NCBI GenBank assembly: GCA_023663225.1
Contig: JAMPHU010000033.1
Location: 1 to 33,395 of the forward strand
Direction of reading: 5' to 3'
DNA length: 33,395 nucleotides
From: Candidatus Gastranaerophilales bacterium
GTDB taxonomy: Bacteria > Bacillota > Clostridia > Lachnospirales > Lachnospiraceae
A program made the translations under genes and the position numbers. A model generated the notes under the pieces. That model made no database searches and was not told the origin of the DNA. It was given only the letters and a program-made list of their open reading frames with translations. Positions 7,741-14,674 of this stretch are shown piece by piece (the first letter of the stretch is position 1; every line of letters begins with the position of its first letter).

Positions 7741-9602
7741 TGGCGATGAGATTATCCGGTCTGATATCCGGCATGGATACGGACAGTGTGATCCAGCAGT
7801 TGGTGCAGGCCAAAAGCACCAAAGTAAATAAGGCGAAGAAGGAGCAGACCAAGCTGGAGTGGAAGACCGATGCTTGGAAAGAATTAAATAAGAAGCTTAA
7901 GAGCTTTCAGAGCAAGTATCTCAACAATATGCGTTTTGCTTCCGACTATGCGAAGAAGACGACCAAGGCGTCCAATTCCAACGCGGTGAGTGTGATCACG
8001 GGGAGCGGCGCGATGGACAGCGTGCAAAGCCTGGATATCAACGAGCTGGCTAAGACCGCTTATATGACCGGCGGCAAGATCGAGATGCCGTACGGTCAGG
8101 GGGGCGATGTGACCGCCCTGACTACCATGAGCCAGTTGGGGATCACAGAGGGAGCGGCTTTCCAGGTGAAAAAGGGCGGCGAGACCACGATGATCAACGT
8201 AGACGCCAGCACCACGATCTCGGATGTGTTGAACCAGTTGAAAGAGGCCGGATTGAACGCAAGCTTTGACGCCAACCAGAAGAGACTGTTTATCAGCGGC
8301 AAGGAATCCGGAGCGGCGGAGAATTTCTCGATCACTGCGGCCAATGGCGCTGGAGCGAGGGCTATGGGAGTTCTGGGACTTAGCACGGGCAGCAGCAGGG
8401 TGACAGGCGCTTCTATTACCAAGACAGGCGGAGGCATCGCAGACAAAACGACTACTCTACGTGATTTGGGGATTACGGCTGCGACTACCTTCATGGCTGC
8501 CAATAATGCAGGCAATTCAGGGGATTCGCTTGGAATTATACATCTCGATCCGGATGAAACGATTGAGAACGTGTTAGAAAAGCTGAAGGAAAACGGTTTC
8601 GAGGCACAATTTGATGAAACTACAGGTCGGATTTCCATGTCCGGCGTGAATGGTTTTGTTATTGGCAGGGATGCGACAGTCGGCTCCCAAGACGCACTGG
8701 AGAAGCTTGGACTTGCGGAGAATCAGACCACCAGAGTAGACGACAGCGGAGAGCGCTACGCCGTTATGATAAAGGGTCAGGATGCGCGGATCACTTTGAA
8801 CGGCGCCACCTTCACCAGCAAGAACAATGTCTTTGAGGTCAACGGCCTGACCATCACCGCCCAGGAGGTGGCCAGCAATATCACCCTTACCACAGAGACG
8901 GATACCGACGGCATCTACGACATGGTCAAGAACTTCATCAAGGATTACAGCGAGCTTGTGAACGAGATGGATAAGCTGTACAACGCGGATTCCACCAAGG
9001 GATATGAGCCTTTGACCGACGAGGAGAAGGAGAGCATGTCCGAGGCGGAGATCGAGAAGTGGGAGACCAAGATCAAAGATTCTCTGCTTCGCCGCGATGA
9101 CAACCTGTACAAGGTGAACAATTCGCTGCAGACGATCATGGCCGAAGGGTTCAATGTCAATGGCAAGCAGATGTATCTGAGTAATTTCGGCATCAACACT
9201 TTGGGTTACTTTGCAGCGGAAGACAATGAGCGCCATGCTTACCACATCGACGGCAATGCGGATGACGAGGATACATCCGCCAATGAAGATAAACTCAGAC
9301 AGATGATTACCGCCGATCCGGATGCTGTGGTGTCCTTCTTCACCCAATTGACACAGAAAATGTACACCAAGATGAACGAGCTGTCAACGTCGGTAGAGGA
9401 TTACAGATCCTTCGGCAATTTCTACGACGACAAGAAGATGAAAACGGACTACAGGGAATACACCAGCAAGATCTCTGACCTGGAGAAAAAGCTGGCGGAT
9501 TATGAGGATAAGTGGTATTCCAAGTTTGCGGCTATGGAGACGGCCATGGCGAAGCTGCAGGAGAGTACCAGCGCCATCACCAGTCTGCTGGGCGGTTCAT
9601 AA
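7740..9602 (+). CDS. fliD: FliD, filament cap protein (HAP2)
   Basis: This 620-residue protein has a typical FliD N-terminus (MRLSGLISGMDTDSVIQQLV) and a C-terminal helical domain ending in DLEKKLADYEDKWYSKFAAM and a Ser/Thr-Gly tail. FliD forms the cap at the filament tip and directs flagellin folding; it is exported with the FliT-type chaperone. The centre holds two similar modules of about 65 residues (about 122-186 and 237-301), each with the pattern LGIT ... TI..VL..LKE.G..A.FD ... SG. This resembles the flagellin-IN repeat found in FliD and some flagellins. The ATG at 7740 follows GGAGG with 8 nt spacing. Confidence 0.93.
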   Translation: MAMRLSGLISGMDTDSVIQQLVQAKSTKVNKAKKEQTKLEWKTDAWKELNKKLKSFQSKYLNNMRFASDYAKKTTKASNSNAVSVITGSGAMDSVQSLDINELAKTAYMTGGKIEMPYGQGGDVTALTTMSQLGITEGAAFQVKKGGETTMINVDASTTISDVLNQLKEAGLNASFDANQKRLFISGKESGAAENFSITAANGAGARAMGVLGLSTGSSRVTGASITKTGGGIADKTTTLRDLGITAATTFMAANNAGNSGDSLGIIHLDPDETIENVLEKLKENGFEAQFDETTGRISMSGVNGFVIGRDATVGSQDALEKLGLAENQTTRVDDSGERYAVMIKGQDARITLNGATFTSKNNVFEVNGLTITAQEVASNITLTTETDTDGIYDMVKNFIKDYSELVNEMDKLYNADSTKGYEPLTDEEKESMSEAEIEKWETKIKDSLLRRDDNLYKVNNSLQTIMAEGFNVNGKQMYLSNFGINTLGYFAAEDNERHAYHIDGNADDEDTSANEDKLRQMITADPDAVVSFFTQLTQKMYTKMNELSTSVEDYRSFGNFYDDKKMKTDYREYTSKISDLEKKLADYEDKWYSKFAAMETAMAKLQESTSAITSLLGGS

Positions 9603-9615
9603 AACGCGTTACCAT

Positions 9616-9654
9616 TCAGCCATGCTGAAGTGATAGTAGGCATGGCTGACTTTT
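9616..9654 (+). terminator. hairpin after fliD, possible attenuator
   Basis: TCAGCCATGC at 9616-9625 pairs perfectly with GCATGGCTGA at 9640-9649 (10 bp, 14-nt loop), followed by C then TTTT. The short T-tract suggests partial termination between fliD and fliS, or a stabilising 3' end for the flaG-fliD message. Confidence 0.5.
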
Positions 9655-9659
9655 ATTCT

Positions 9660-9699
9660 ATGCATGAGATATTTTGCGAAATGCGCTATCTCATGGCAT
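9660..9699 (+). other. second hairpin in the fliD-fliS gap
   Basis: CATGAGATA at 9663-9671 pairs perfectly with TATCTCATG at 9687-9695. Outer bases ATG at 9660-9662 can extend the stem with nearby bases after a bulged G. No T-tract follows, so it is not a terminator. It may be an mRNA processing or stability element in front of fliS. Confidence 0.45.
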
Positions 9700-9710
9700 G
9701 TAGACGGAGA

Positions 9711-9724
9711 CAACATGGAGGTTG
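9711..9724 (+). promoter_or_regulatory. candidate CsrA hairpin over the fliS ribosome binding site
   Basis: CAAC at 9711-9714 pairs with GTTG at 9721-9724 around the hexaloop ATGGAG (9715-9720). The loop contains most of the ribosome binding site GGAGG (9717-9721). Another GGA lies at 9706-9708. The loop is of the same A-N-GGAG type as those of flaG, flagellin and the glycosyltransferase. Confidence 0.5.
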
Positions 9725-9727
9725 AAT

Positions 9728-10114
9728 ATGCCGTTACCGAATGCCTATACACAATACAATAAGAACAAAGTGCTGACTGCAAGTCCTGCGGAGCTGACTC
9801 TGATGCTTTATGACGGGGCGATCAAATTCTGCAATATTGCGATTATGGCGATAGAGCAGAAAGATATCCAGAAATCCCATGAAAACATTATCAAAGCACA
9901 AAAGATCGTAGACTATTTCAGGCAGACATTGGATATGCAGTACGCTGTTGCGGAAGATTTTGACAGAGTCTACGAGTATATCGGGCGGCGGCTGGTGGAG
10001 GCAAACGTGAAGAAAGATGCGGAGATCCTTATGGAAGCCAAGGAACATCTGACTTCCATGCGCGACACCTGGAAAGAAGTTATGAAGAAAAACAGAGAGC
10101 AGGGTAATATATAA
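9728..10114 (+). CDS. fliS: FliS, flagellin export chaperone
   Basis: This 128-residue helical protein has the FliS signature, with NAYTQYNKNKVLTASPAELT then LMLYDGAIKFCNIA near the N-terminus. FliS binds the C-terminal D0 helix of flagellin in the cytosol and prevents early polymerisation. In B. subtilis it also helps flagellin compete for FliW. The ATG at 9728 is preceded by GGAGG at 9717-9721 with 6 nt spacing; the TTG at 9722 is too close to this site. The stop overlaps the start of the next gene as TAATG (10112-10116). Confidence 0.93.
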   Translation: MPLPNAYTQYNKNKVLTASPAELTLMLYDGAIKFCNIAIMAIEQKDIQKSHENIIKAQKIVDYFRQTLDMQYAVAEDFDRVYEYIGRRLVEANVKKDAEILMEAKEHLTSMRDTWKEVMKKNREQGNI

Positions 10115-10587
10115 TGGAGAATTATCTGAACGTGCTGGAGGAAAGCCTTCATAAGAAAATACATGTGCTGGGCAAGATACAGGAGTACAACGCCAGGCAG
10201 CAGCAAATCTTCCAGTCGGACATGGTAGATATGGATGAATTTGATCAGTCCGTGGAGGAGAAAGGCAAACTGATCGAGGAAGTGGAGCAGCTCGACAATG
10301 GCTTTGAACTTCTGTACGCCAATCTGGCCAGACAACTACAGGAGGACAAGACCCGCTACGCCGCTCAGATTCACACCCTGCAGGAATTGATCAAGCAGAT
10401 CACGGACATGGGAGTGACCGTGCAGGCGCAGGAGGCCCGCAACAAGAGGCTGATCGAGGAATACTTCCGCAAGAGTAGGCAAAACTTGAATCAGGACAAG
10501 AAAACTTCCAAGGCGGCCTTTGACTATTATAAGAACATGAACAACAGCCATTTTGTCCCGCCACAGTTTATGGACAGCAAGCAATGA
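10114..10587 (+). CDS. FliT/FlgN-like coiled-coil flagellar chaperone
   Basis: This 157-residue protein is almost entirely charged helix (Gln/Glu/Lys-rich, residues 1-135), with the C-terminal stretch AAFDYYKNMNNSHFVPPQFM. It overlaps fliS by one base, so it is translationally coupled to it, and it ends the flaG-fliD-fliS unit. FliT, the FliD export chaperone, occupies this position in many genomes. Sequence similarity to classical FliT is not obvious by eye, so the name rests on size, helical character and context. No signal peptide or membrane segment is visible. Confidence 0.65.
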   Translation: MENYLNVLEESLHKKIHVLGKIQEYNARQQQIFQSDMVDMDEFDQSVEEKGKLIEEVEQLDNGFELLYANLARQLQEDKTRYAAQIHTLQELIKQITDMGVTVQAQEARNKRLIEEYFRKSRQNLNQDKKTSKAAFDYYKNMNNSHFVPPQFMDSKQ

Positions 10588-10607
10588 AAAAAATCAATAA
10601 TTTTTTT
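10587..10607 (+). terminator. weak A/U-only hairpin and T-tract after the FliT-like gene
   Basis: Seven A then T (10587-10594) can pair with A and seven T (10600-10607) around a 5-nt loop. The stem has no GC pairs, so termination would be weak. The A/T-rich stretch may act equally as an upstream element for the flagellin promoter. Confidence 0.35.
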
Positions 10608-10618
10608 AAATTATCCTC

Positions 10619-10645
10619 TAAAGTAATTTAAAATCTTTCCGATAT
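10619..10645 (+). promoter_or_regulatory. sigma-28 promoter of flagellin
   Basis: The -35 element TAAA is at 10619-10622 and the -10 element TCCGATAT at 10638-10645, with a 15-nt spacer. An A/T-rich block lies just upstream. The start would fall near 10651, giving an unusually long leader of about 190 nt before the flagellin ATG. Confidence 0.87.
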
Positions 10646-10701
10646 ACTTAACAAGTAAAGCAGATAGAACAAGTAAGTTTAAAGTTCAAGCTTTCTTAGA
10701 G

Positions 10702-10786
10702 GCAGCTCCAAGCCAATACGCACAATTGGCGTAAGGTTGTCGATACCAACGCTGTGAGCCCGATAGGTGCGAATCGGAGGAGCAGC
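10702..10786 (+). ncRNA. cloverleaf-like structured leader of flagellin, unrecognised family
   Basis: A closing stem pairs GC-A-GCTCC (10702-10709) with GGAGC-A-GC (10779-10786), seven pairs with one A-A mismatch. Inside are three hairpins: GCCAAT/ATTGGC (10712-10730, loop ACGCACA), GTTG/CAAC (10736-10750, 7-nt loop) and CCGAT/ATCGG (10760-10777, loop AGGTGCGA). CGCAC in the first loop (10719-10723) is complementary to GTGCG in the third (10767-10771), suggesting a kissing contact. The plan resembles a tRNA cloverleaf with joined D and T loops, but CCA, U33 and a standard T-loop are missing. The fold is read by eye. It may be a regulatory RNA domain. Confidence 0.5.
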
Positions 10787-10800
10787 AAAACAACAAGTTG

Positions 10801-10838
10801 GCCGCATGGAAGCGGCTGTATATTCAAGGAGGAATATA
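10801..10838 (+). promoter_or_regulatory. candidate double CsrA site in the flagellin leader
   Basis: The first hairpin is GCCGC (10801-10805) with GCGGC (10812-10816), hexaloop ATGGAA. The second is TATATTC (10819-10825) with GAATATA (10832-10838), hexaloop AAGGAG, which is the flagellin ribosome binding site. The GGA motifs start at 10808 and 10828, 20 nt apart. In B. subtilis CsrA represses hag by binding one site over the ribosome binding site and one hairpin upstream; this is the same layout. Binding here is inferred. Confidence 0.72.
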
Positions 10839-10840
10839 GT

Positions 10841-12319
10841 ATGGTAGTACAACACAATTTAACTGCGATGAACTCTAACAGAATGTTAGGCCTGACCACA
10901 TCTTCTCTTTCCAAGTCTACAGAGAAGTTGTCTTCCGGATACAAGATCAACCGTGCGGCTGACGATGCAGCAGGTCTGGCTATTTCCGAGAAGATGAGAA
11001 AGCAGATCAGAGGTCTTACACAGGCTTCTGCAAACGCTGAGGATGGCATCAGTGCAGTACAGACCGCTGAAGGCGCTCTGACTGAAGTACAGGATATGCT
11101 CCAGAGAATGAACGAGCTGGCTGTAAAGGCGGCTAACGGCACCAACTCTGAGTCCGACAGAACTTCCATCCAGGCTGAGATCAATCAGTTGAGCACTGAG
11201 ATCGATCGTGTCGCTGAGACCACAAAATTCAACGAGACCTATCTGTTGAAAGGTGACAGCGCAGCGCCTAAGACCTACAGCTACAAGTACAACACGATCT
11301 CTACTTCTACCACGACTGCAAGCGTATCCATGGGTGGTACTGCTAAGGCTGGTAAGATCACAGATGTTACCACCGGCATGACCGTTACCGTAACCTTCAG
11401 TGGAAGCGCATCTTCTGCTGATCAGAACGCGATCGCTAAGTCTCTGGTAAATCAAGGTATCAACGTATCCTTGTACAGCAACTTCGTTGGTTCCGCTGCT
11501 ACCACTGGTTACAGTGTACAGTTGAACGGCGACGCTGCTAAGAACTACTCCGTGGTGGCTGGATCTGCTTCCGGCAAGTTTGAGATTTTGAACTCCGCTG
11601 GTAAGCTGGTTGCAACCTTCTCCGTGAGCGGCGGTACTGTGGCGAAGGCTACAAGCGACGTTCCTAAGCAGGTGACAAGCGCAGTGATCACTGCAGCTAG
11701 CGCAAAGGCAGCTACGGTTAAGGGCGAAGTGAACGCTTACTATGACAAGGATGGCAACAAGATTTCGGCTAACGCTCTGAATCGGTACTTCTCGACCAAT
11801 ACTTCCGGCAGCGCAGTAGCTAGAGTGGATGCTCCCGCAGTGTATGACGCACTCGGCAACTTGACCTCTCTCACTGCAAGCGCAGTTTCCAGCCAGAAGG
11901 TTCTGACCGGTGCTCTGAAGCTGACACTCCATGTTGGCGCAGATGCTACTTCCAACAACCAGATCACTCTGAACCTTGACGCTATGAGCGCTAAGGGATT
12001 GGGTGTAAACGGTCTGAGAATTGACGGAACTGATGACACCAATGCTCGCGCAGCAATCGAGACCATCAGCGAAGCGCTCGCTAAGGTTTCCGCACAGAGA
12101 GCTGACCTGGGTGCTGTTCAGAACAGACTTGAGCACACCATCAACAACCTGGATAACGTTGTTGAGAATACCACCAGCGCTGAGTCCGCTATCCGCGATA
12201 CGGATATGGCTTCTGAGATGGTTAAGTACTCCAACAGCAACATCCTTTCTCAGGCAGGTCAGGCTATGCTTGCACAGGCTAACCAGTCCAACCAGGGTGT
12301 TCTGTCCTTACTTGGCTAA
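10841..12319 (+). CDS. fliC: flagellin, filament subunit
   Basis: This 492-residue flagellin has conserved D0/D1 ends: [20 protein letters not shown] through about residue 140, and [20 protein letters not shown] to the terminal LLG. The central 230 residues are variable, rich in Ser, Thr, Ala and Val, and are the surface-exposed D2/D3 part with many possible O-glycosylation sites. The D1 segment [20 protein letters not shown] corresponds to the TLR5-contact region of Salmonella flagellin. The ATG at 10841 follows AAGGAGG with 8 nt spacing; an upstream in-frame ATG at 10754 lies within the structured leader and is rejected. Regulation: sigma-28 promoter, long leader, two CsrA-type hairpins. 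A strong terminator follows. Confidence 0.95.
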   Translation: MVVQHNLTAMNSNRMLGLTTSSLSKSTEKLSSGYKINRAADDAAGLAISEKMRKQIRGLTQASANAEDGISAVQTAEGALTEVQDMLQRMNELAVKAANGTNSESDRTSIQAEINQLSTEIDRVAETTKFNETYLLKGDSAAPKTYSYKYNTISTSTTTASVSMGGTAKAGKITDVTTGMTVTVTFSGSASSADQNAIAKSLVNQGINVSLYSNFVGSAATTGYSVQLNGDAAKNYSVVAGSASGKFEILNSAGKLVATFSVSGGTVAKATSDVPKQVTSAVITAASAKAATVKGEVNAYYDKDGNKISANALNRYFSTNTSGSAVARVDAPAVYDALGNLTSLTASAVSSQKVLTGALKLTLHVGADATSNNQITLNLDAMSAKGLGVNGLRIDGTDDTNARAAIETISEALAKVSAQRADLGAVQNRLEHTINNLDNVVENTTSAESAIRDTDMASEMVKYSNSNILSQAGQAMLAQANQSNQGVLSLLG

Positions 12320-12354
12320 TAAGTGGTTGATATCACAGTTAAGTGTAGAACCCT

Positions 12355-12397
12355 ACAAAAGCGGGGAGTCGGCTCTGCCGACTCCCCGTTGTTTTGT
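12355..12397 (+). terminator. rho-independent terminator of flagellin
   Basis: CGGGGAGTCGGC (12362-12373) pairs perfectly with GCCGACTCCCCG (12377-12388) around the loop TCT. Flanking ACAAAA (12355-12360) and TTTTGT (12392-12397) extend the structure. The T-tract is TTGTTTTG. This is a very stable terminator, so the glycosyltransferase downstream should be expressed at a small fraction of flagellin. No clear promoter is visible from 12398 to 12437. Confidence 0.88.
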
Positions 12398-12437
12398 AAA
12401 GATACCAGTATATGACGTAACTCACAAATAGTTTGAT

Positions 12438-12453
12438 TTAGCATGGAGGCTAA
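12438..12453 (+). promoter_or_regulatory. candidate CsrA hairpin over the glycosyltransferase ribosome binding site
   Basis: TTAGC (12438-12442) pairs perfectly with GCTAA (12449-12453) around the hexaloop ATGGAG (12443-12448), which holds most of the ribosome binding site GGAGG (12445-12449). The loop is identical to that before fliS while the stem is unrelated, as expected if the structure rather than the sequence is under selection. Confidence 0.52.
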
Positions 12454-12455
12454 CA

Positions 12456-14600
12456 ATGAAACCAATCTTATCCATTTCCCTTCTCTGTTCCGGCAGGAAG
12501 GATACTACCAAAAAGTGCCTGGATTCTCTGAAAAAGATCATGGATCAAGTGGAGAGTGAACTGATTATCGTAGACACCGGATGCGACGAGGCGACGCGAG
12601 AGCTTTTGGAAGAGTATACTGACCACATTGTCCCCTTTACTTGGTGTAATGATTTCGGGGCGGCCAGAAATGCAGGATTGCAGGAAGCAAAGGGAGAATG
12701 GTTTCTTTATATAGATGACGATGAATGGTTCGAGGAAGTGGGAGAGATCGTGGATTTCTTCCGCACGGGCGAGTATAAAAAGTACGGTCAGGCGTGCTAT
12801 ATCCAGAGGAATTACCGAGATTTTGAGGGAGTTCATTTTCAGGATATGTGGGTGTCCCGCATGATCAAGCTGCGTTCGGACACGCACTTTATAGACCGAA
12901 TCCATGAGTACTTGCACCCCATTCACGGCCAGAATAAATTGCTTTACTGCTGGGCGAATCATTACGGCTATATCTATCACAACGCGGAAGATAAAAAGAA
13001 GCACGACGAGAGAAACGTGTCCATTATGAAGGAAATTTTGATAAAACAGCCGGGACACTTGCGGGTTCGCGCCCATCTCGCCCAGGAGTATATGGGAGTC
13101 CCCAATCACAAGGAGATGCGGGAACTGTGTCTGGGCGGTATCGATCAACTGCGGAAGAAGGATGATGAGCTGTCCAATTCCTACAGACAGACTTTTTATT
13201 TGGGCGCGCTGTTGGCTAAGGAATGTCTGGATGACAAGGACTCGTTGGAGTTTTTTGAGGAAGCGGTCAAGGACAAGCGCAACGACAGTCTGGGAAGAGC
13301 CGGTCTCTGTCAGTTGGCTTCGGAGCTTTATTACAAAAAGAAAGACTATGAGGCCTGTGATAAGTGCTGTGAGTACTATATCAAAGTCTACAACAAGGAG
13401 GCTGGAGCGCAGGGAGAATTGCGGAAACTTCCCATGAGTCCGATCTTTACCCAACATATTTTCTATACGCAGAACCGCAATAATCTGTTTTGTATTTATA
13501 TCGCCAACAAACTGGCGCAGGATGACACCTCTGTTTTGAAGGAGTACTTTTGGAAATTGGGTTGGGACGAGGCGAATTTCAGCATCCATGAGAGCATGGT
13601 CATAGAGGCGGTGGCAGCCATGGCCAGGCTGCCCTACGAGGAGGAGTTTGTAGAGATTGTCCGCAAGATGCTGCAGCAGGAGCAGATTCGTGATTTTACC
13701 ATTGATACGGCGAAAAAAGTGGCGGAGAAGAGCGAGGCGGCGCTCTATGCCTTGGCAAAGATTTTCGGCCAGATGGATTCTCCTCATTATTACATTTGGT
13801 ATATGAAGCTGTTTTATGCGGCCGATGAGCATAGGGAGGCGGACGTGAAGGAGGCTTTCTGTCAGTTGTTCAAGAAGGTGCTGGACGCTTTGGCGCTGGA
13901 TGACAAGGTGTTTGCCGTTGCCGACGAATACGTGCTGGATATGGAAGAGGTCATTGCCGGAGTTGCCTTTGATCAGTGGAAGCAATGTGTGGACTCTCTC
14001 TGTGAGAAGAATCCCATGGATGTGGTGTGGAAGAGAGAAGCGTTCATGGAGAGACGCTGCCAAGGGGAGGGCAGTCGCTATGGGTATTTTAAATGGAAAG
14101 TGTCCGAAGTGGAGACGGTAGTTACCGTGGAGGCGACGGATTATAAGATGATTCGGGATAGAATGAAGCAGTTTTCCGACACCACGTATTCTTTCTATGG
14201 GAATTACTATCTGCCGGAGGCGTTTGAGGGAGAGATGGAGATGCTGCCGCCCTCTGCCCGGGTAGGGGCGTGCTTACGGCGTGTCTTACAGGCGGAAGAG
14301 GCCGGAGATATCGCGTTGTTCCGCCAGGAGTTGACGGCTGCTATAGGAATATTCCGGCCTTTGGACGAGGGCCTCAAAAAGTTCGGAAAATTGTATGCGG
14401 CTTACAGAGAGGAACAACTCAAGGAAAGCCAGCAAGTCAGCGATGAGATGCGGATGCTCGCCCGTCAGGTGAAGCAGCAGTTGTACCGCTTTATCTTAAA
14501 GGGAGATAAGCAGACGGCATATGGTATTTTGCAGCAGCTCAAAGCGCTCACGCCGGATGACCCCGAATTGGCACAGTTGGAGGCGCAGTGCAAAGAATAA
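12456..14600 (+). CDS. GT2-family glycosyltransferase with long helical repeat region, probable flagellin-modifying enzyme
   Basis: This 714-residue protein starts with a GT-A glycosyltransferase domain of about 220 residues. ISLLCSGRKDTTKKCLDSLK opens the fold, NDFGAARNAGL (65-75) matches the donor-binding region and YIDDDEW (85-91) is the DXD-type metal and nucleotide-sugar site. From about residue 200 on it is helical, with TPR-like stretches (for example YYKKKDYEACDKCCEYYIKV), ending near residue 714. No signal peptide or membrane segment is seen, so it is cytosolic. Placement directly after flagellin, and before a second glycosyltransferase, suggests it adds sugars to flagellin Ser/Thr before export. 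The donor sugar cannot be told. The ATG follows GGAGG with 6 nt spacing. Confidence 0.83.
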   Translation: MKPILSISLLCSGRKDTTKKCLDSLKKIMDQVESELIIVDTGCDEATRELLEEYTDHIVPFTWCNDFGAARNAGLQEAKGEWFLYIDDDEWFEEVGEIVDFFRTGEYKKYGQACYIQRNYRDFEGVHFQDMWVSRMIKLRSDTHFIDRIHEYLHPIHGQNKLLYCWANHYGYIYHNAEDKKKHDERNVSIMKEILIKQPGHLRVRAHLAQEYMGVPNHKEMRELCLGGIDQLRKKDDELSNSYRQTFYLGALLAKECLDDKDSLEFFEEAVKDKRNDSLGRAGLCQLASELYYKKKDYEACDKCCEYYIKVYNKEAGAQGELRKLPMSPIFTQHIFYTQNRNNLFCIYIANKLAQDDTSVLKEYFWKLGWDEANFSIHESMVIEAVAAMARLPYEEEFVEIVRKMLQQEQIRDFTIDTAKKVAEKSEAALYALAKIFGQMDSPHYYIWYMKLFYAADEHREADVKEAFCQLFKKVLDALALDDKVFAVADEYVLDMEEVIAGVAFDQWKQCVDSLCEKNPMDVVWKREAFMERRCQGEGSRYGYFKWKVSEVETVVTVEATDYKMIRDRMKQFSDTTYSFYGNYYLPEAFEGEMEMLPPSARVGACLRRVLQAEEAGDIALFRQELTAAIGIFRPLDEGLKKFGKLYAAYREEQLKESQQVSDEMRMLARQVKQQLYRFILKGDKQTAYGILQQLKALTPDDPELAQLEAQCKE

Positions 14601-14674
14601 GCAAAGGTATGAAAGGCGTCTGCAATGAAGAAGGCATCGTTTCAATGTAAATTTCAGGAGGATGTGGACTTAAC

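Noticed and set aside
10702-10786. A functional tRNA gene in the flagellin leader
   Set aside because: The cloverleaf lacks a CCA or discriminator context, U33, a standard TTCRA T-loop and the usual arm lengths; linkers of 5 and 9 nt are wrong for tRNA.
10650-10800. c-di-GMP riboswitch (class I or II)
   Set aside because: Attractive for a flagellin leader, but the conserved core and GNRA-tetraloop features of class I, and the class II sequence as I remember it, are not seen.
10754-10840. Upstream in-frame start for flagellin
   Set aside because: It would add 29 residues not found in flagellins and has no ribosome binding site; the region forms structured RNA. The ATG at 10841 has AAGGAGG at the right distance.
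10886-12136. Minus-strand frame of 416 codons opposite flagellin
   Set aside because: Cys/Ser-rich nonsense translation caused by the codon pattern of flagellin; no ribosome binding site or family.
12468-14063. Long minus-strand open frame of 531 codons opposite the glycosyltransferase
   Set aside because: It is antisense to a gene with clear motifs and a good ribosome binding site, and its translation is rich in His, Leu, Ile and Arg with no recognisable domain. The same holds for the long antisense frames at 25263-26672 and 31643-33010.
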